NCBI RefSeq assembly: GCF_001676875.1
Contig: NZ_JYKA01000001.1
Location: 248,001 to 312,000, forward strand
Reading direction: 5' to 3'
Length of the DNA: 64,000 nt
DNA from: Chromobacterium subtsugae
Lineage (GTDB): Bacteria > Pseudomonadota > Gammaproteobacteria > Burkholderiales > Chromobacteriaceae
Shown here: one piece after another, positions 18,267 through 29,453 of the stretch
Layout of the letters: every line of letters starts with the position of its first letter
How positions within the stretch are numbered: position 1 is the first letter of the stretch
Notes under the pieces: model-generated
Database searches by the model: none
What the model saw: only the letters and a program-made list of their open reading frames with translations
Told to the model about the DNA's origin: nothing
Made by a program: the position numbers and the translations under genes

Positions 18267-19790
18267 ATGAAATCAATCACACCGGTGTTGCTATTAATCC
18301 TCGACGGCTTCGGCCACCGCACGGAAGGCGACGACAACGCCATCCTGCACGCCAACATGCCAACCTGGAACCGACTGCGCCAGCGCTACGCCTACGGCAC
18401 GATCAACGCCTCGGAAAACTTTGTCGGGCTGCCTTCCGGCCAGTTCGGCAACTCCGAGGTGGGCCACCTGAACATCGGCGCCGGCCGCATCGTGCAGCAG
18501 GACATCAGCCGCATCGATTGCGACATCGAGGACGGGCATTTCGCAAACAATGACACACTGCAGCAAGCCATGAGCAAAGCTCAAGGCTCGGCGCTGCACA
18601 TCCTGGGCCTGTTATCCGATGGGGGTGTGCACAGCCATGAAAACCACATCCACGCGCTGATCCGCGCCGCCCAGGCCGCCGGCGTGGCGAAAATATACGT
18701 CCACGCCTTCCTCGACGGCCGCGACACCCCGCCGCGCAGCGCCGAAACCTTCCTCAAGCGCCTGGACGCGGTACTGGCCGAATGCCCGAACGCGCGCCTG
18801 GTTTCCGTGACCGGCCGCTACTGGGCGATGGACCGCGACAAGCGCTGGGAGCGCGTCGAGCCGGCCTACCGGCTGCTGGTGGAGGGCGAAGGCCTGTTCC
18901 ACGCCGAAACCGGCCTGGAAGCGCTGGCCGCCGCCTACGAGCGCGACGAGAACGACGAATTCGTCAAGGCCACCGGCATCGGCGCGCCGGTGAAGATGCA
19001 GGACGGCGACGCGCTGATCTTCATGAATTTCCGCGCCGACCGCGCCCGCCAGCTGACCACCGCGCTGACCGACCCGGCTTTCGACGGCTTCCAGGCCCGC
19101 CAGCCCAAGTTCGGCTGCTACGCCACCCTCACCAGCTACGGCGAAGCCTATTCCGCGCTGCCCACCGCCTACGCGCCGCAGAAGATCCACAACGGCATGG
19201 GCGAATACCTGTCGTCGCAAGGCCTGAAGCAGCTACGCATCGCCGAAACCGAGAAATACCCGCACGTCACCTATTTCTTCAATGGCGGCGAAGAGCAGGT
19301 CTACCCCGGCGAAGACCGCATCCTGGTGCCGTCGCCCAAGGTGGCCACTTACGATCTGCAGCCGGAAATGAGCGCCGGAGAAGTCACCGACAAAATCGTC
19401 GCCGCGATCCAGTCCGGCCAATACCAGGCCATCTTCTGCAACTACGCCAATGGCGACATGGTCGGCCACAGCGGCATCTTCGACGCCGCGGTGAAGGCGG
19501 TGGAAGCGCTGGACGGCTGCATCGAACGCTGCGTCGACGCGATGCTGGCCGCCGGCGGCGAGGTGTTGATCACCGCCGACCACGGCAACTGCGAGCAGAT
19601 GTACGATGGCGCGCACCACCAGCCGCACACCCAGCACACCACCAACCAGGTGCCCTTCCTGTATATCGGCCGCCCGGCGACCATCCGCGGCGGCGGCTCG
19701 CTGCGCGACATCTCGCCGTCGCTGCTGGCGATGATGGGCCTGGAACAACCGGCCGAGATGACCGGTCAATCGCTGATCGACTTCCAATAA
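18267..19790 (+). CDS. gpmI: 2,3-bisphosphoglycerate-independent phosphoglycerate mutase
   Basis: A 507-residue iPGM interconverting 3- and 2-phosphoglycerate in glycolysis. Asp13 in LILDGFG is a metal ligand and Ser63 in FGNSEVGHLNIGAGR is the phosphorylated nucleophile. The C-terminal alkaline-phosphatase-like part keeps NGDMVGHSG and ITADHGNCEQM with the second set of metal ligands. Length is typical. It is divergent from the ArsR-type regulator and lies 67 bases before an EnvC-like gene, with no terminator between them. Confidence 0.96.
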   Translation: MKSITPVLLLILDGFGHRTEGDDNAILHANMPTWNRLRQRYAYGTINASENFVGLPSGQFGNSEVGHLNIGAGRIVQQDISRIDCDIEDGHFANNDTLQQAMSKAQGSALHILGLLSDGGVHSHENHIHALIRAAQAAGVAKIYVHAFLDGRDTPPRSAETFLKRLDAVLAECPNARLVSVTGRYWAMDRDKRWERVEPAYRLLVEGEGLFHAETGLEALAAAYERDENDEFVKATGIGAPVKMQDGDALIFMNFRADRARQLTTALTDPAFDGFQARQPKFGCYATLTSYGEAYSALPTAYAPQKIHNGMGEYLSSQGLKQLRIAETEKYPHVTYFFNGGEEQVYPGEDRILVPSPKVATYDLQPEMSAGEVTDKIVAAIQSGQYQAIFCNYANGDMVGHSGIFDAAVKAVEALDGCIERCVDAMLAAGGEVLITADHGNCEQMYDGAHHQPHTQHTTNQVPFLYIGRPATIRGGGSLRDISPSLLAMMGLEQPAEMTGQSLIDFQ

Positions 19791-19857
19791 TCGCCTCACC
19801 ACGCGGCGGCCGGAACATGGCCGCCGCCATCGCCCCAAGCGAAAGAACACCAAGGGA

Positions 19858-21198
19858 ATGAAACCTTACCTGTTGCTGGCCCTGCTGGCCGGCGCCGCCC
19901 AGGCGGCCAACACCAACGCCTCCTCCACCAGCCTGTCCGCCGCCCCGCACCAGCAGGACCTGAAAAACGTGCGCAAGGAAATCGACAGCCTGAAAAAAGA
20001 CCTGGCGCAGAAACAGACGGTGCAGAAGGAAGCGCAGTCGGCGATCAAGGAGTCGGAACAGGCGATCAGCCAGACCCGGCAAACGCTGGCCACGCTGGAA
20101 CAAAAGCAGAATCGCTCCGCGCAGCAGCTGGCCGACCTGAACGCGCAGATCGAGAAAAGCCGCAAGAGCCTGGCCGACGTGCGCCAGCGCGTCGGCCAGA
20201 TGCTGGTGCGCCAATACAAGAACGGCCAGCACGACGCGATGAAGCTGATGTTCAACGACAGCGACCCCAACCAGAGCTCGCGCGACCTCGCCTACTACCA
20301 GCACATCGCCCGCGCCGACCAGCAACTGGCGCAGCAACTGGTGGCCCAACAGCAACAGCTGCAGGCGCTGTCCGCCCAGCTGGAGGAAGAGCTGGCGCGG
20401 CTGAACAGCCTGTCCAGCCGCAAAAGCCAGGAAAAGAGCGAGCTGGAGAAAGACAAAAGCCAGCAGCAGCAGCAACTGAACAAGGTGTCCGGCGAGATCA
20501 AGCAGGGCCAGAGCAAGCTGACCCAGCTGCAGGAGGACGAGAAGCACCTGTCCAACCTGATCGCCCAGATCAACCGCGAAATCCAGCGCCGCCGCGCCGA
20601 AGCGGCGCGCAAGGCGGCCGAAGCCCGCAAGGCCAAGCTCGCCGCCGCCCGCGAAGCCGCGCGCAAGGAAAACGAACGCCGCCGCCAACTGGCCGCGCAA
20701 GCCAAGAAACAGGGCAAGCCGGTGCCGGAAGAGGCGAAGAAGCCGGTGATCGTCAAGGAAGAGCCGGCGGAGAAAGTGGACGACGTCGCCGACGGCAGCG
20801 CCTCGGGCCGCGCCTTCGCCAGCTTGCAGGGCAAGATGAAGCTGCCGGTGGCCGGCCAGATCGCCGGCGCCTTCGGCAAGATGCGCCGCGAAGGCACCAC
20901 CTGGAAAGGCATTTTTATTCGCACCGCCGGCGGCCAGCCAGTACACAGCGTGGCCGACGGCACGGTAGTATATGCCGATGAGTTGCGCGGATTCGGCAAG
21001 GCGGTGATCATCGACCACGGCGGCAATTACATGACCGTCTACACCGGCCTGTCCGCCATCGCCAAATCGTCCGGCGCCGGCGTCAAAGCTGGTGAAACAC
21101 TCGGCAACACTGGAACACTGGACAATGGGGAAGCCGGACTGTACTTTGAAATCCGGCACCTCGGACGCCCCCTCAACCCGCAGGCCTGGACACGCTAA
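19858..21198 (+). CDS. envC: EnvC-like murein hydrolase activator (degenerate LytM)
   Basis: A 446-residue exported protein: signal peptide (residues 1-18), long coiled coils (about 30-270, rich in Gln, Glu and Lys), and a C-terminal LytM/M23 domain (about 325-446). The zinc-binding residues are replaced: the first motif reads WKGIFI, and YTGL and LYFEIR stand where active enzymes have HxH-type motifs. This matches EnvC, which activates amidases AmiA/AmiB at the division septum rather than cutting peptidoglycan itself. The gene order gpmI-envC-ctpA is also seen in enterobacteria. Confidence 0.88.
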   Translation: MKPYLLLALLAGAAQAANTNASSTSLSAAPHQQDLKNVRKEIDSLKKDLAQKQTVQKEAQSAIKESEQAISQTRQTLATLEQKQNRSAQQLADLNAQIEKSRKSLADVRQRVGQMLVRQYKNGQHDAMKLMFNDSDPNQSSRDLAYYQHIARADQQLAQQLVAQQQQLQALSAQLEEELARLNSLSSRKSQEKSELEKDKSQQQQQLNKVSGEIKQGQSKLTQLQEDEKHLSNLIAQINREIQRRRAEAARKAAEARKAKLAAAREAARKENERRRQLAAQAKKQGKPVPEEAKKPVIVKEEPAEKVDDVADGSASGRAFASLQGKMKLPVAGQIAGAFGKMRREGTTWKGIFIRTAGGQPVHSVADGTVVYADELRGFGKAVIIDHGGNYMTVYTGLSAIAKSSGAGVKAGETLGNTGTLDNGEAGLYFEIRHLGRPLNPQAWTR

Positions 21199-21226
21199 GG
21201 TGCCGGGTACGGAGAATTTGCACAGC

Positions 21227-22657
21227 ATGAGCAGCCAAAGAATGAAGAAAATCGCCTGGTTGGTGGCAGGAGCCATGGCCGGTGGCGTACTGACCATCAG
21301 CATGCAGGCGCTGGCCGACAAGGAAGCGTCGCCGCTGCCGCTGGGCGAGCTGCGCACCTTTGTCGAGGTGTTCAGCCTGATCAAGCAAAGCTACGTCGAG
21401 CCGGTGACCGACAAGAAACTGATAGACGAAGCCATCAAGGGCATGCTCACCGGCCTGGATCCGCATTCCGACTACATGGATCCCGAGGAATTCAAGGAGC
21501 TGCGCGAAGGCACCCAGGGCGAGTTCGGCGGCCTCGGCATCGAGATCGGCGCCGAGGACGGCCTGGTCAAGGTGGTGTCCCCGATCGAGGATACCCCGGC
21601 GCAGAAGGCCGGCATCAAGAGCGGCGACCTGATCATCAAGATCGACGAAACCCCGGTCCGCGGCCTGTCGCTGAACGACGCGGTGAAAAAGATGCGCGGC
21701 AAGCCGGGCAGCAAGGTCACGCTGACCATCGCCCGCAAGAGCGAGACCAAGCCGCTGATCTTCACGCTGGCGCGCGCGGTGATCAAAACCAAGAGCGTCA
21801 AGTACAAGATGCTGGAGCCGGACTACGGCTACGTCCGCATCGCCCAGTTCCAGGAGCACACCGCGGAAGACTTGGCCGCCGGCCTGCAGAAGCTGTACAA
21901 GGACAACAAGCAGCCGCTGAAGGGCCTGGTGCTGGACCTGCGCGACGACCCGGGCGGCCTGCTCAACGGCGCCGTCGGCGTCGCCGCCGCCTTCCTGCCC
22001 AAGGACAAGCTGGTGGTGTACACCGAGGGCCGCACCCCGGACGCCAAGATGCGCCTGACCGCCACCCTGCAAAACTACGCCGGCATCGGCGGCAGCGACC
22101 CGCTGGCCAAATTGCCGGCCGACGCCCGCAACGTGCCGATGGTGGTGCTGGTCAACGGCGGCTCGGCCTCGGCGTCGGAAATCGTCGCCGGCGCGCTGCA
22201 GGACCAGAAGCGCGCGGTGCTGGTCGGTACTCAAACCTTCGGCAAGGGCTCGGTGCAGTCCATCCTGCCGCTGGGCAGCCAGGGCGGCATCAAGCTGACC
22301 ACCGCCCGCTACTTCACCCCTAGCGGCCGCTCGATCCAGGCCAAGGGCATCGTGCCGGACGTGGTGGTGGAAGACGCCACCCTCACCGCCGCCGACCAGG
22401 CGCTGCGCGTGCGCGAGGCTGATCTGGAAAACCACCTGGCCAACCCCAACGGCGACGACAAGCCGGCCAAGGCCGCCAAACCGGCGCCTAAGCTGGTGCC
22501 GCCCCCGGCCGCGCCGGAAAAGGGCAAGGAAGCGCCGGCGCCGGACGACGCCAGCCAGTTCGGCCCGCGCGATCCCAGCCCGAAGAACGACTACCAGCTG
22601 TCCCAGGGCCTGAACGTGCTGAAAGTGCAGCAGATCCTGCAAAAACGCGCCGACTGA
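21227..22657 (+). CDS. ctpA: S41-family C-terminal processing peptidase with PDZ domain
   Basis: A protease of about 476 residues with an N-terminal signal/anchor (IAWLVAGAMAGGVLTISMQALA), an N-terminal helical region, a PDZ domain (about 95-175) and a catalytic domain. The Ser-Lys dyad is visible as GSASASE (Ser315) and TFGKGS (Lys340), 25 residues apart as in Tsp. A Lys/Pro/Ala-rich tail follows. I chose ATG 21227; GGAG lies 12 bases upstream, and ATG 21242 is an alternative. It acts in the periplasm on C-termini of envelope proteins, possibly with the EnvC-like product. Confidence 0.9.
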   Translation: MSSQRMKKIAWLVAGAMAGGVLTISMQALADKEASPLPLGELRTFVEVFSLIKQSYVEPVTDKKLIDEAIKGMLTGLDPHSDYMDPEEFKELREGTQGEFGGLGIEIGAEDGLVKVVSPIEDTPAQKAGIKSGDLIIKIDETPVRGLSLNDAVKKMRGKPGSKVTLTIARKSETKPLIFTLARAVIKTKSVKYKMLEPDYGYVRIAQFQEHTAEDLAAGLQKLYKDNKQPLKGLVLDLRDDPGGLLNGAVGVAAAFLPKDKLVVYTEGRTPDAKMRLTATLQNYAGIGGSDPLAKLPADARNVPMVVLVNGGSASASEIVAGALQDQKRAVLVGTQTFGKGSVQSILPLGSQGGIKLTTARYFTPSGRSIQAKGIVPDVVVEDATLTAADQALRVREADLENHLANPNGDDKPAKAAKPAPKLVPPPAAPEKGKEAPAPDDASQFGPRDPSPKNDYQLSQGLNVLKVQQILQKRAD

Positions 22658-22805
22658 TCCTCCGCGCGCCCATTGCGACGCCGCCAGCCCAGCTGGCGGC
22701 GTTTTCGCATCCACGCCCCGCCGCGGCGAAAACTTCGCGCAGCGGCGCCGCCATTGCTGATATTCTTATCGGTTATTCCCAATCGAGTGGCCGGAGTCCG
22801 CCCAT

Positions 22806-24113
22806 ATGCTCACCCGCGAGTTTGTTCTCACCTTCCGCGAAGCCGCGCCCTACATCAATTCCTACCGCGGCAAGACCTTCGTGCTGGCCATGGGCGGCGA
22901 GAGCCTGCTTGACGGCGATTTCTCCAGCATGGCCCAGGACATCAATCTCTTGGTCAGCCTCGGCGTGCGCATCGTGCTGGTGCACGGCATCCGCCCGCAG
23001 ATCGAGGCGCTGTTGAAACGCCACGGCATCGCGCGGATGTTCCACCGCGACCGCCGCGTCACCGACGCCGGCACCATGGACGTGGTCAAGCAGGCCGCCG
23101 GCGCCACCCGCCACGACGTGGAGGCCAGGCTGTCGATGGGCATGCCGCATTCGCCGATGCACGGCGCCCACCTGCGGGTGGCCGGCGGCAACTTCGTCAC
23201 CGCCCAGCCCCTGGGCGTGCTGGACGGCGTGGACATGCAGTACACCGGCCAGGTGCGCCGCGTCGACGCCGCCGCCATCCGCCAGCGGCTGGACGCCGGC
23301 GAGCTGGTGCTGCTGACCCCGGTGGGCTACTCGCTGACCGGCGAAAGCTTCAACCTGGCGATGGAAGAGCTGGCCACCCACGCCGCCATTGCGCTGAAGG
23401 CGGAAAAGCTGATTTTCGTGGTGGAGGGGCGCGGCGCGGTGGAGCAGGACGGCCAGCTGATCAGCTCGCTCACCGCGCTGCAGGCCGAACAATTGCTGGA
23501 AGCGGGCAGCCTGCCGGAAGACGTGGCCGCCTACCTGCCCTACGCGATCCGCGCCACCCGCGAAGGCATTCCGCGCGCCCACTTGATCAGCCGCCACGAG
23601 GACGGCGCGCTGCTGCTGGAGCACTTCACCCGCGGCGGCAACGGCACCATGATCGCGCGCGACCCGCTGGTGCGGGTGCGCAACGCCAGCATCGACGACG
23701 TCGGCGACATCCTGGCCTTGATCCGCCCGCTGGAAGAGCAAGGCGTGCTGGTGCGCCGCAGCCGCGAGCGGCTGGAGGTGGAGATAGGCGAGTACTCGGT
23801 GCTGGAGCACGACGGCAAGATCTACGGCTGCGTGGCGATGCACCCGTTCCCGGAGGCGGAAACCGCCGAACTGGCCTGCCTGGCGGTGTCGCCGGCCAAG
23901 CGCGACGGCGGCTTCGGCGAAATGCTGCTGCGCCATGTCGAATACCAGGCCCGCACCCGCGGCCTGCAGTCGCTGTTCGTGCTCACCACCCAGACCTCGC
24001 ACTGGTTCGTCGAGCGCGGCTTCGCCGAGGCCGACAGAAGCTCGCTGCCGCTGGCGCGCCAGCAGTTCTACAATTACCAGCGCCGCTCCAAGGTGTTTGT
24101 AAAGAAGCTGTAA
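22806..24113 (+). CDS. argA: Amino-acid N-acetyltransferase (N-acetylglutamate synthase)
   Basis: A 435-residue classical ArgA. The N-terminal amino-acid-kinase-like domain (about 20-285) has TFVLAMGGESL and the loop LVHGIRPQIE; the C-terminal GNAT domain (about 290-435) has VSPAKRDGGFGEMLLRHVE. It catalyses the first step of arginine synthesis, glutamate plus acetyl-CoA to N-acetylglutamate, and is normally inhibited by arginine through the kinase-like domain. It is transcribed alone. Confidence 0.95.
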   Translation: MLTREFVLTFREAAPYINSYRGKTFVLAMGGESLLDGDFSSMAQDINLLVSLGVRIVLVHGIRPQIEALLKRHGIARMFHRDRRVTDAGTMDVVKQAAGATRHDVEARLSMGMPHSPMHGAHLRVAGGNFVTAQPLGVLDGVDMQYTGQVRRVDAAAIRQRLDAGELVLLTPVGYSLTGESFNLAMEELATHAAIALKAEKLIFVVEGRGAVEQDGQLISSLTALQAEQLLEAGSLPEDVAAYLPYAIRATREGIPRAHLISRHEDGALLLEHFTRGGNGTMIARDPLVRVRNASIDDVGDILALIRPLEEQGVLVRRSRERLEVEIGEYSVLEHDGKIYGCVAMHPFPEAETAELACLAVSPAKRDGGFGEMLLRHVEYQARTRGLQSLFVLTTQTSHWFVERGFAEADRSSLPLARQQFYNYQRRSKVFVKKL

Positions 24114-24151
24114 CCGGCAACGGCCATGATGCCGCCACGGTTGGAAGGACG

Positions 24152-24175
24152 CGGGCTATGTGACAAAATAGCCCG
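24152..24175 (+). repeat. Inverted repeat upstream of yggX
   Basis: CGGGCTAT (24152-24159) and ATAGCCCG (24168-24175) form a perfect dyad with an eight-base spacer. No T run follows, so it may be an inefficient argA terminator or a protein-binding site in the yggX promoter region. Confidence 0.4.
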
Positions 24176-24212
24176 TTGACCCCAACCAGAATTCAAAAGC
24201 AAGGATAGAGCC

Positions 24213-24485
24213 ATGAGCAGAACCGTCAATTGCGTCAAGCTGGGCCGCGAAGCCGAAGGCCTCGACTTCCCGCCGCTGCCGGGCGAGCTGGGCAAGCGCG
24301 TGTACGAAAGCGTTTCCAAGGAAGCCTGGCAAGGCTGGCTGCGCTACCAGACCATGCTGATCAACGAAAACCGCCTCAGCCTGGCCGACGCCCGCGCGCG
24401 CCAGTACCTGGCCGCGCAGCTGGACGCTTATTTCTTCGGCCAGGGCGCCGACGCCCCGGCAGGCTACACCCCGCCGCAGAACTAA
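24213..24485 (+). CDS. yggX: Fe(2+)-trafficking / oxidative-damage protection protein YggX
   Basis: A 90-residue protein with [11 protein letters not shown] (conserved Cys7) and the [16 protein letters not shown] segment of the YggX family. In enteric bacteria YggX protects iron-sulfur clusters from oxidative damage and is controlled by SoxRS; that control cannot be seen here. It has its own promoter gap and an intrinsic terminator downstream. Confidence 0.93.
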   Translation: MSRTVNCVKLGREAEGLDFPPLPGELGKRVYESVSKEAWQGWLRYQTMLINENRLSLADARARQYLAAQLDAYFFGQGADAPAGYTPPQN

Positions 24486-24494
24486 ACCCCCGCC

Positions 24495-24518
24495 AAGCCC
24501 TCCAAGCGAGGGCTTTAT
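24495..24518 (+). terminator. Intrinsic terminator after yggX
   Basis: Stem AAGCCCTC (24495-24502) / GAGGGCTT (24508-24515) with a five-base loop, followed by a T-rich tail. Confidence 0.8.
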
Positions 24519-24553
24519 TGTTTCCATTCACCGTAATTGGCTCGCACACCGTT

Positions 24554-26629
24554 ATGTCACAACCGCAAGACTTGCTGCTGAATCGCGAACTGGGACTGAT
24601 AGAATTCAACCGCCGCGTGCTGGCCCAGGCCGAAGACGCCAACCTGCCGCTGCTGGAACGCTTGAAATTCCTCTGCATCGTCTCCTCCAACCTGGACGAA
24701 TTCTTCGAAGTGCGCGTAGCCTGGCTGCAGGACGCCGCCCACGCCACGCCGGAGCGCATCCTGGCCGACGGCAGCACCCCGGAGCAGGCGCTGGCCAAGG
24801 TGGCGCGCGCCAGCCATCAACTGGTGAAAGACCAATACGCGGTGATGAGCGAGGTGCTGTTCCCGGCGCTGCGCGAACAGGGCATCGTCTTCCTGCGCCG
24901 CGGCGAGTGGACGCAGCAGCAAAAGGACTGGGTGGAGGCCTTTTTCTTCCGCGAGCTGATGCCCATCCTGACGCCGATAGGCCTGGACCCGTCCCACCCC
25001 TTCCCCAAGGTGCTGAACAAGTCGCTGAACTTCACGGTGGAGCTGGAAGGCCGCGACGCCTTCGGCCGCGCCTCCGGCACCGCCATCGTGCAGGCGCCGC
25101 GCATCCTGCCGCGCGTGATCAAGCTGCCGGCCGAAGTATGCGAAGGCCGGCCGCACTGCTTCGTGTTCCTGTCCTCCATCCTGCACTCGCACGTGCATGA
25201 GCTGTTCCCCGGCATGACGGTGAAGGGCTGCTACCAGTTCCGCGTCACCCGCGACAGCGAACTGTCGGTCGACGACGACGACTTCAAGAACCTGCGCACC
25301 GCGCTGCAGGGCGAATTGCGCCAGCGCCAGTTCGGCGACGCGGTGCGGCTGGAAATCGCCGACACCTGCCCGCAGCACATGGAATCCTTCCTGCTCACCC
25401 AGTTCAATCTGCAGCCGCGCGACGTCTACCGCGTCAACGGCCCGGTGAACCTGGTGCGGCTGATGCAGGTGCCCGACCTGGTGGACCGCGCCGATCTGAA
25501 ATTCGCGCCGTTCAGCCCCACCCTGCCGCCGCCGCTGCAGAAAAAAGCGCAGCTGTTCGAAGCCATCCGCAAGGGCGACATCCTGCTGCACCACCCGTAC
25601 CAGAGCTTCCAGCCGGTGATCGACTTCCTGACCCTGGCCGCCACCGACCCGCACGTGGTGGCGATCAAGATGACGGTGTACCGCACCGGCACCGACTCGG
25701 TGCTGATGGAGTCGCTGATCGCCGCCGCCCGCGCCGGCAAGCAAGTGACGGTGGTGGTGGAGCTGATGGCGCGTTTCGACGAAGAAGCCAACATCAGCTG
25801 GGCCAGCCGGCTGGAAGATGCCGGCGCCCACGTGGTGTACGGCGTGATCGGCTACAAGGTGCACGCCAAGATGCTGATGGTGGTGCGGCGCGAGGAGCGC
25901 GGCCTGCACCGCTACGTGCACCTGGGCACCGGCAACTACCACCCGCGCACCGCCCGCCTGTACACCGACTTCGGCCTGTTGACCTGCAACGAGGAAATCG
26001 CCAGCGACGTCAACGACATCTTCGTCCAGCTGACCGGCCTCGGCCGCGCCGGCAGCCTGAAGCAGCTGTTCCAAAGCCCGTTCACGCTGCACAGCATGAT
26101 CATGCAGGCGATAGAGCGCGAAACCGAGCATGCCCAGGCCGGCAAGCCGGCGCAGATCATCGCCAAGATGAACTCGCTGCTGGAGCCGCAGGTGATCCAC
26201 GCGCTGTACCGCGCCAGCCAGGCGGGCGTGAAGATCCAGCTGATCGTGCGCGGCGTCTGCGCGCTGCGCCCCGGCGTGCCGGGCCTGTCGGACAACATCT
26301 CGGTCCGCTCCATCGTCGGCCGCTTCCTGGAACACCCGCGCGTGTTCTACTTCTACAACGACCACAAGGAAGACCTGCTGATGTCCAGCGCCGACTGGAT
26401 GAGCCGCAACTTCTTCCGCCGCATCGAAACCTGCGTGCCCATCATCGACGGCAAGCTCAAGCGCCGCATCATCAAGGAAGCGCTGCGGCTGTATCTGGAA
26501 GACAACGTCAACAGCTGGGACATGCAGCCCGACGGCAGCTACAAGCGCCGCGGCAGCCGCGGCAAGCCGCACTGCGCGCAGCGCCAATTGCTGGAGTCCT
26601 ACTCCGCCCAGCCGCAGGAAGACAAATAA
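24554..26629 (+). CDS. ppk1: Polyphosphate kinase 1
   Basis: A 691-residue PPK1 that makes polyphosphate from ATP through a phospho-histidine. LNRELGLIEFNRRVLAQA at the N-terminus and YKVHAKM with His437 (the likely phosphorylated residue) in the catalytic core are diagnostic, as is LGTGNYHPRTARLYTDFG. The ATG at 54 bases past the yggX terminator (24554) gives the normal N-terminus; the frame is open upstream through yggX but is not coding there. The stop overlaps the DUF456 gene (TAATG). Confidence 0.95.
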   Translation: MSQPQDLLLNRELGLIEFNRRVLAQAEDANLPLLERLKFLCIVSSNLDEFFEVRVAWLQDAAHATPERILADGSTPEQALAKVARASHQLVKDQYAVMSEVLFPALREQGIVFLRRGEWTQQQKDWVEAFFFRELMPILTPIGLDPSHPFPKVLNKSLNFTVELEGRDAFGRASGTAIVQAPRILPRVIKLPAEVCEGRPHCFVFLSSILHSHVHELFPGMTVKGCYQFRVTRDSELSVDDDDFKNLRTALQGELRQRQFGDAVRLEIADTCPQHMESFLLTQFNLQPRDVYRVNGPVNLVRLMQVPDLVDRADLKFAPFSPTLPPPLQKKAQLFEAIRKGDILLHHPYQSFQPVIDFLTLAATDPHVVAIKMTVYRTGTDSVLMESLIAAARAGKQVTVVVELMARFDEEANISWASRLEDAGAHVVYGVIGYKVHAKMLMVVRREERGLHRYVHLGTGNYHPRTARLYTDFGLLTCNEEIASDVNDIFVQLTGLGRAGSLKQLFQSPFTLHSMIMQAIERETEHAQAGKPAQIIAKMNSLLEPQVIHALYRASQAGVKIQLIVRGVCALRPGVPGLSDNISVRSIVGRFLEHPRVFYFYNDHKEDLLMSSADWMSRNFFRRIETCVPIIDGKLKRRIIKEALRLYLEDNVNSWDMQPDGSYKRRGSRGKPHCAQRQLLESYSAQPQEDK

Positions 26630-27108
26630 TGGCGATGGTGGGCTATCTGCTGGCCGTCGTCATGATGCTGGCCGGCCTGGCTGGCACCGTGCTGCCGGCC
26701 ATTCCCGGCCTGCCCTTGCTGTTCGGCGGCATGCTGCTGGCCTCGTGGCTGGACAATTTCCAGCACCTCGGCGCCATCAGTCTGACCATACTCGCGGTGC
26801 TGGCGGCGCTGGGCCTGCTGATAGACTTCGTCGCCGGCCTGCTGGGCGCCAAGGCCACCGGCGCCAGCCGCCAGGCGCTGTGGGGCGCCTTCATCGGCAG
26901 CCTGGTGGGCATGTTCTTCGGCGTGGCCGGCGTGATCCTGGGGCCGCTGCTGGGCGCCATCATCGGCGAATTCATCGCCCGCAAGGATGCGTTCCAGGCC
27001 GGCAAGGTCGGCATCGGCACCATCATCGGCTTCATCGTCGGCGCGGTGGCCAAAGTGGCCTGCGCCTTCGCGATGCTGGCCACCGCCGCGCTGGCGCTGG
27101 CGTTTTAA
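26629..27108 (+). CDS. DUF456 family membrane protein
   Basis: A 159-residue, strongly hydrophobic, Gly/Ala-rich protein with four to five membrane segments and the AIPGLPLLFGGMLLASW and GAIIGEFIARKD motifs of DUF456. Function is unknown. The Gly-rich repeats resemble glycine-zipper helices. Its start overlaps the ppk1 stop by one base, so it is co-translated with polyphosphate kinase. Whether it acts with polyphosphate is not known. Confidence 0.85.
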   Translation: MAMVGYLLAVVMMLAGLAGTVLPAIPGLPLLFGGMLLASWLDNFQHLGAISLTILAVLAALGLLIDFVAGLLGAKATGASRQALWGAFIGSLVGMFFGVAGVILGPLLGAIIGEFIARKDAFQAGKVGIGTIIGFIVGAVAKVACAFAMLATAALALAF

Positions 27109-27216
27109 ACCCTGGCCATGCGGATGGCTGGCGCGGCCATCCCGGCAACGGACGCCAAGTTTTTGCTATGCTGTTGCGATCGATAGCGTCCGCCCATTCC
27201 GCCGAGGACATTCGCC

Positions 27217-27642
27217 ATGCCGCTGCAGCACCTGATCTACGTCAGCACCGCCCGCCAGGAACTGAGCCACGCGGAGCAAGAAGCGCTGCTGGAATCCTGT
27301 GTGCGCCACAACCTGCAGAACGACATCAGCGGCGTGCTGCTGTATGGCCCCGGCAACTTCATCCAGGTGCTGGAAGGCGAAGCCGCAGCCGTCGCCGAAA
27401 CCTACCAGCGCATACTGGACGACCCCCGCCACCATAACCTGATAGAAATCCTGCTCGAAGACATCGAGCAGCGCAGCTTTTCCAACTGGCGCATGGGTTT
27501 CACCCGGCTGGACGACGACACCATCAGCAAGCATCCCGGCTTCATCGACGTCTACGGTCCGGATTTCCTGCCCCAACGGCTGGCGCAGCGGCCGACGCTG
27601 GCGATGAACATCCTGCTGAGCTTCCGCGCCAACTGCCGCTGA
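27217..27642 (+). CDS. Stand-alone BLUF-domain blue-light photoreceptor
   Basis: A 141-residue single-domain BLUF protein. All flavin-pocket residues are present with a constant offset of 13 from AppA numbering: Tyr8, His31, Asn32, Gln50, Trp91 and Met93 (in NWRMGF). FIQVLEG and DPRHHNLIE are family signatures. A short C-terminal extension (about 100-141) replaces any output domain, as in PixD-type proteins, so it probably signals by protein-protein contact. FAD binding is inferred. It follows ppk1-DUF456 by 108 bases and may have its own promoter. Confidence 0.92.
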   Translation: MPLQHLIYVSTARQELSHAEQEALLESCVRHNLQNDISGVLLYGPGNFIQVLEGEAAAVAETYQRILDDPRHHNLIEILLEDIEQRSFSNWRMGFTRLDDDTISKHPGFIDVYGPDFLPQRLAQRPTLAMNILLSFRANCR

Positions 27643-27687
27643 TCCCCTCCCCGCGCATCCCGGCCGCAGCAGGGGCGCGGATTTCGT

Positions 27688-27693
27688 TATAAT
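27688..27693 (+). promoter_or_regulatory. Candidate -10 element for ettA
   Basis: TATAAT lies 38 bases upstream of the ettA start. No good -35 hexamer is seen at the right spacing, so this is a tentative call. Confidence 0.35.
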
Positions 27694-27730
27694 CGGCGCT
27701 TAGTCCCATCCAACCAATGTGAACGAATCC

Positions 27731-29398
<1,668 letters not shown>

Positions 29399-29419
29399 TC
29401 GGCTGCCTGCACGCCATTC

Positions 29420-29445
29420 AGCCCCCGCTCCGCGGGGGCTTTTTG
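29420..29445. terminator. Intrinsic terminator after ettA
   Basis: Perfect stem AGCCCCCGC (29420-29428) / GCGGGGGCT (29432-29440) followed by TTTTTG. It lies between convergent genes and mainly serves ettA. Confidence 0.88.
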
Positions 29446-29453
29446 CTGAGAGC

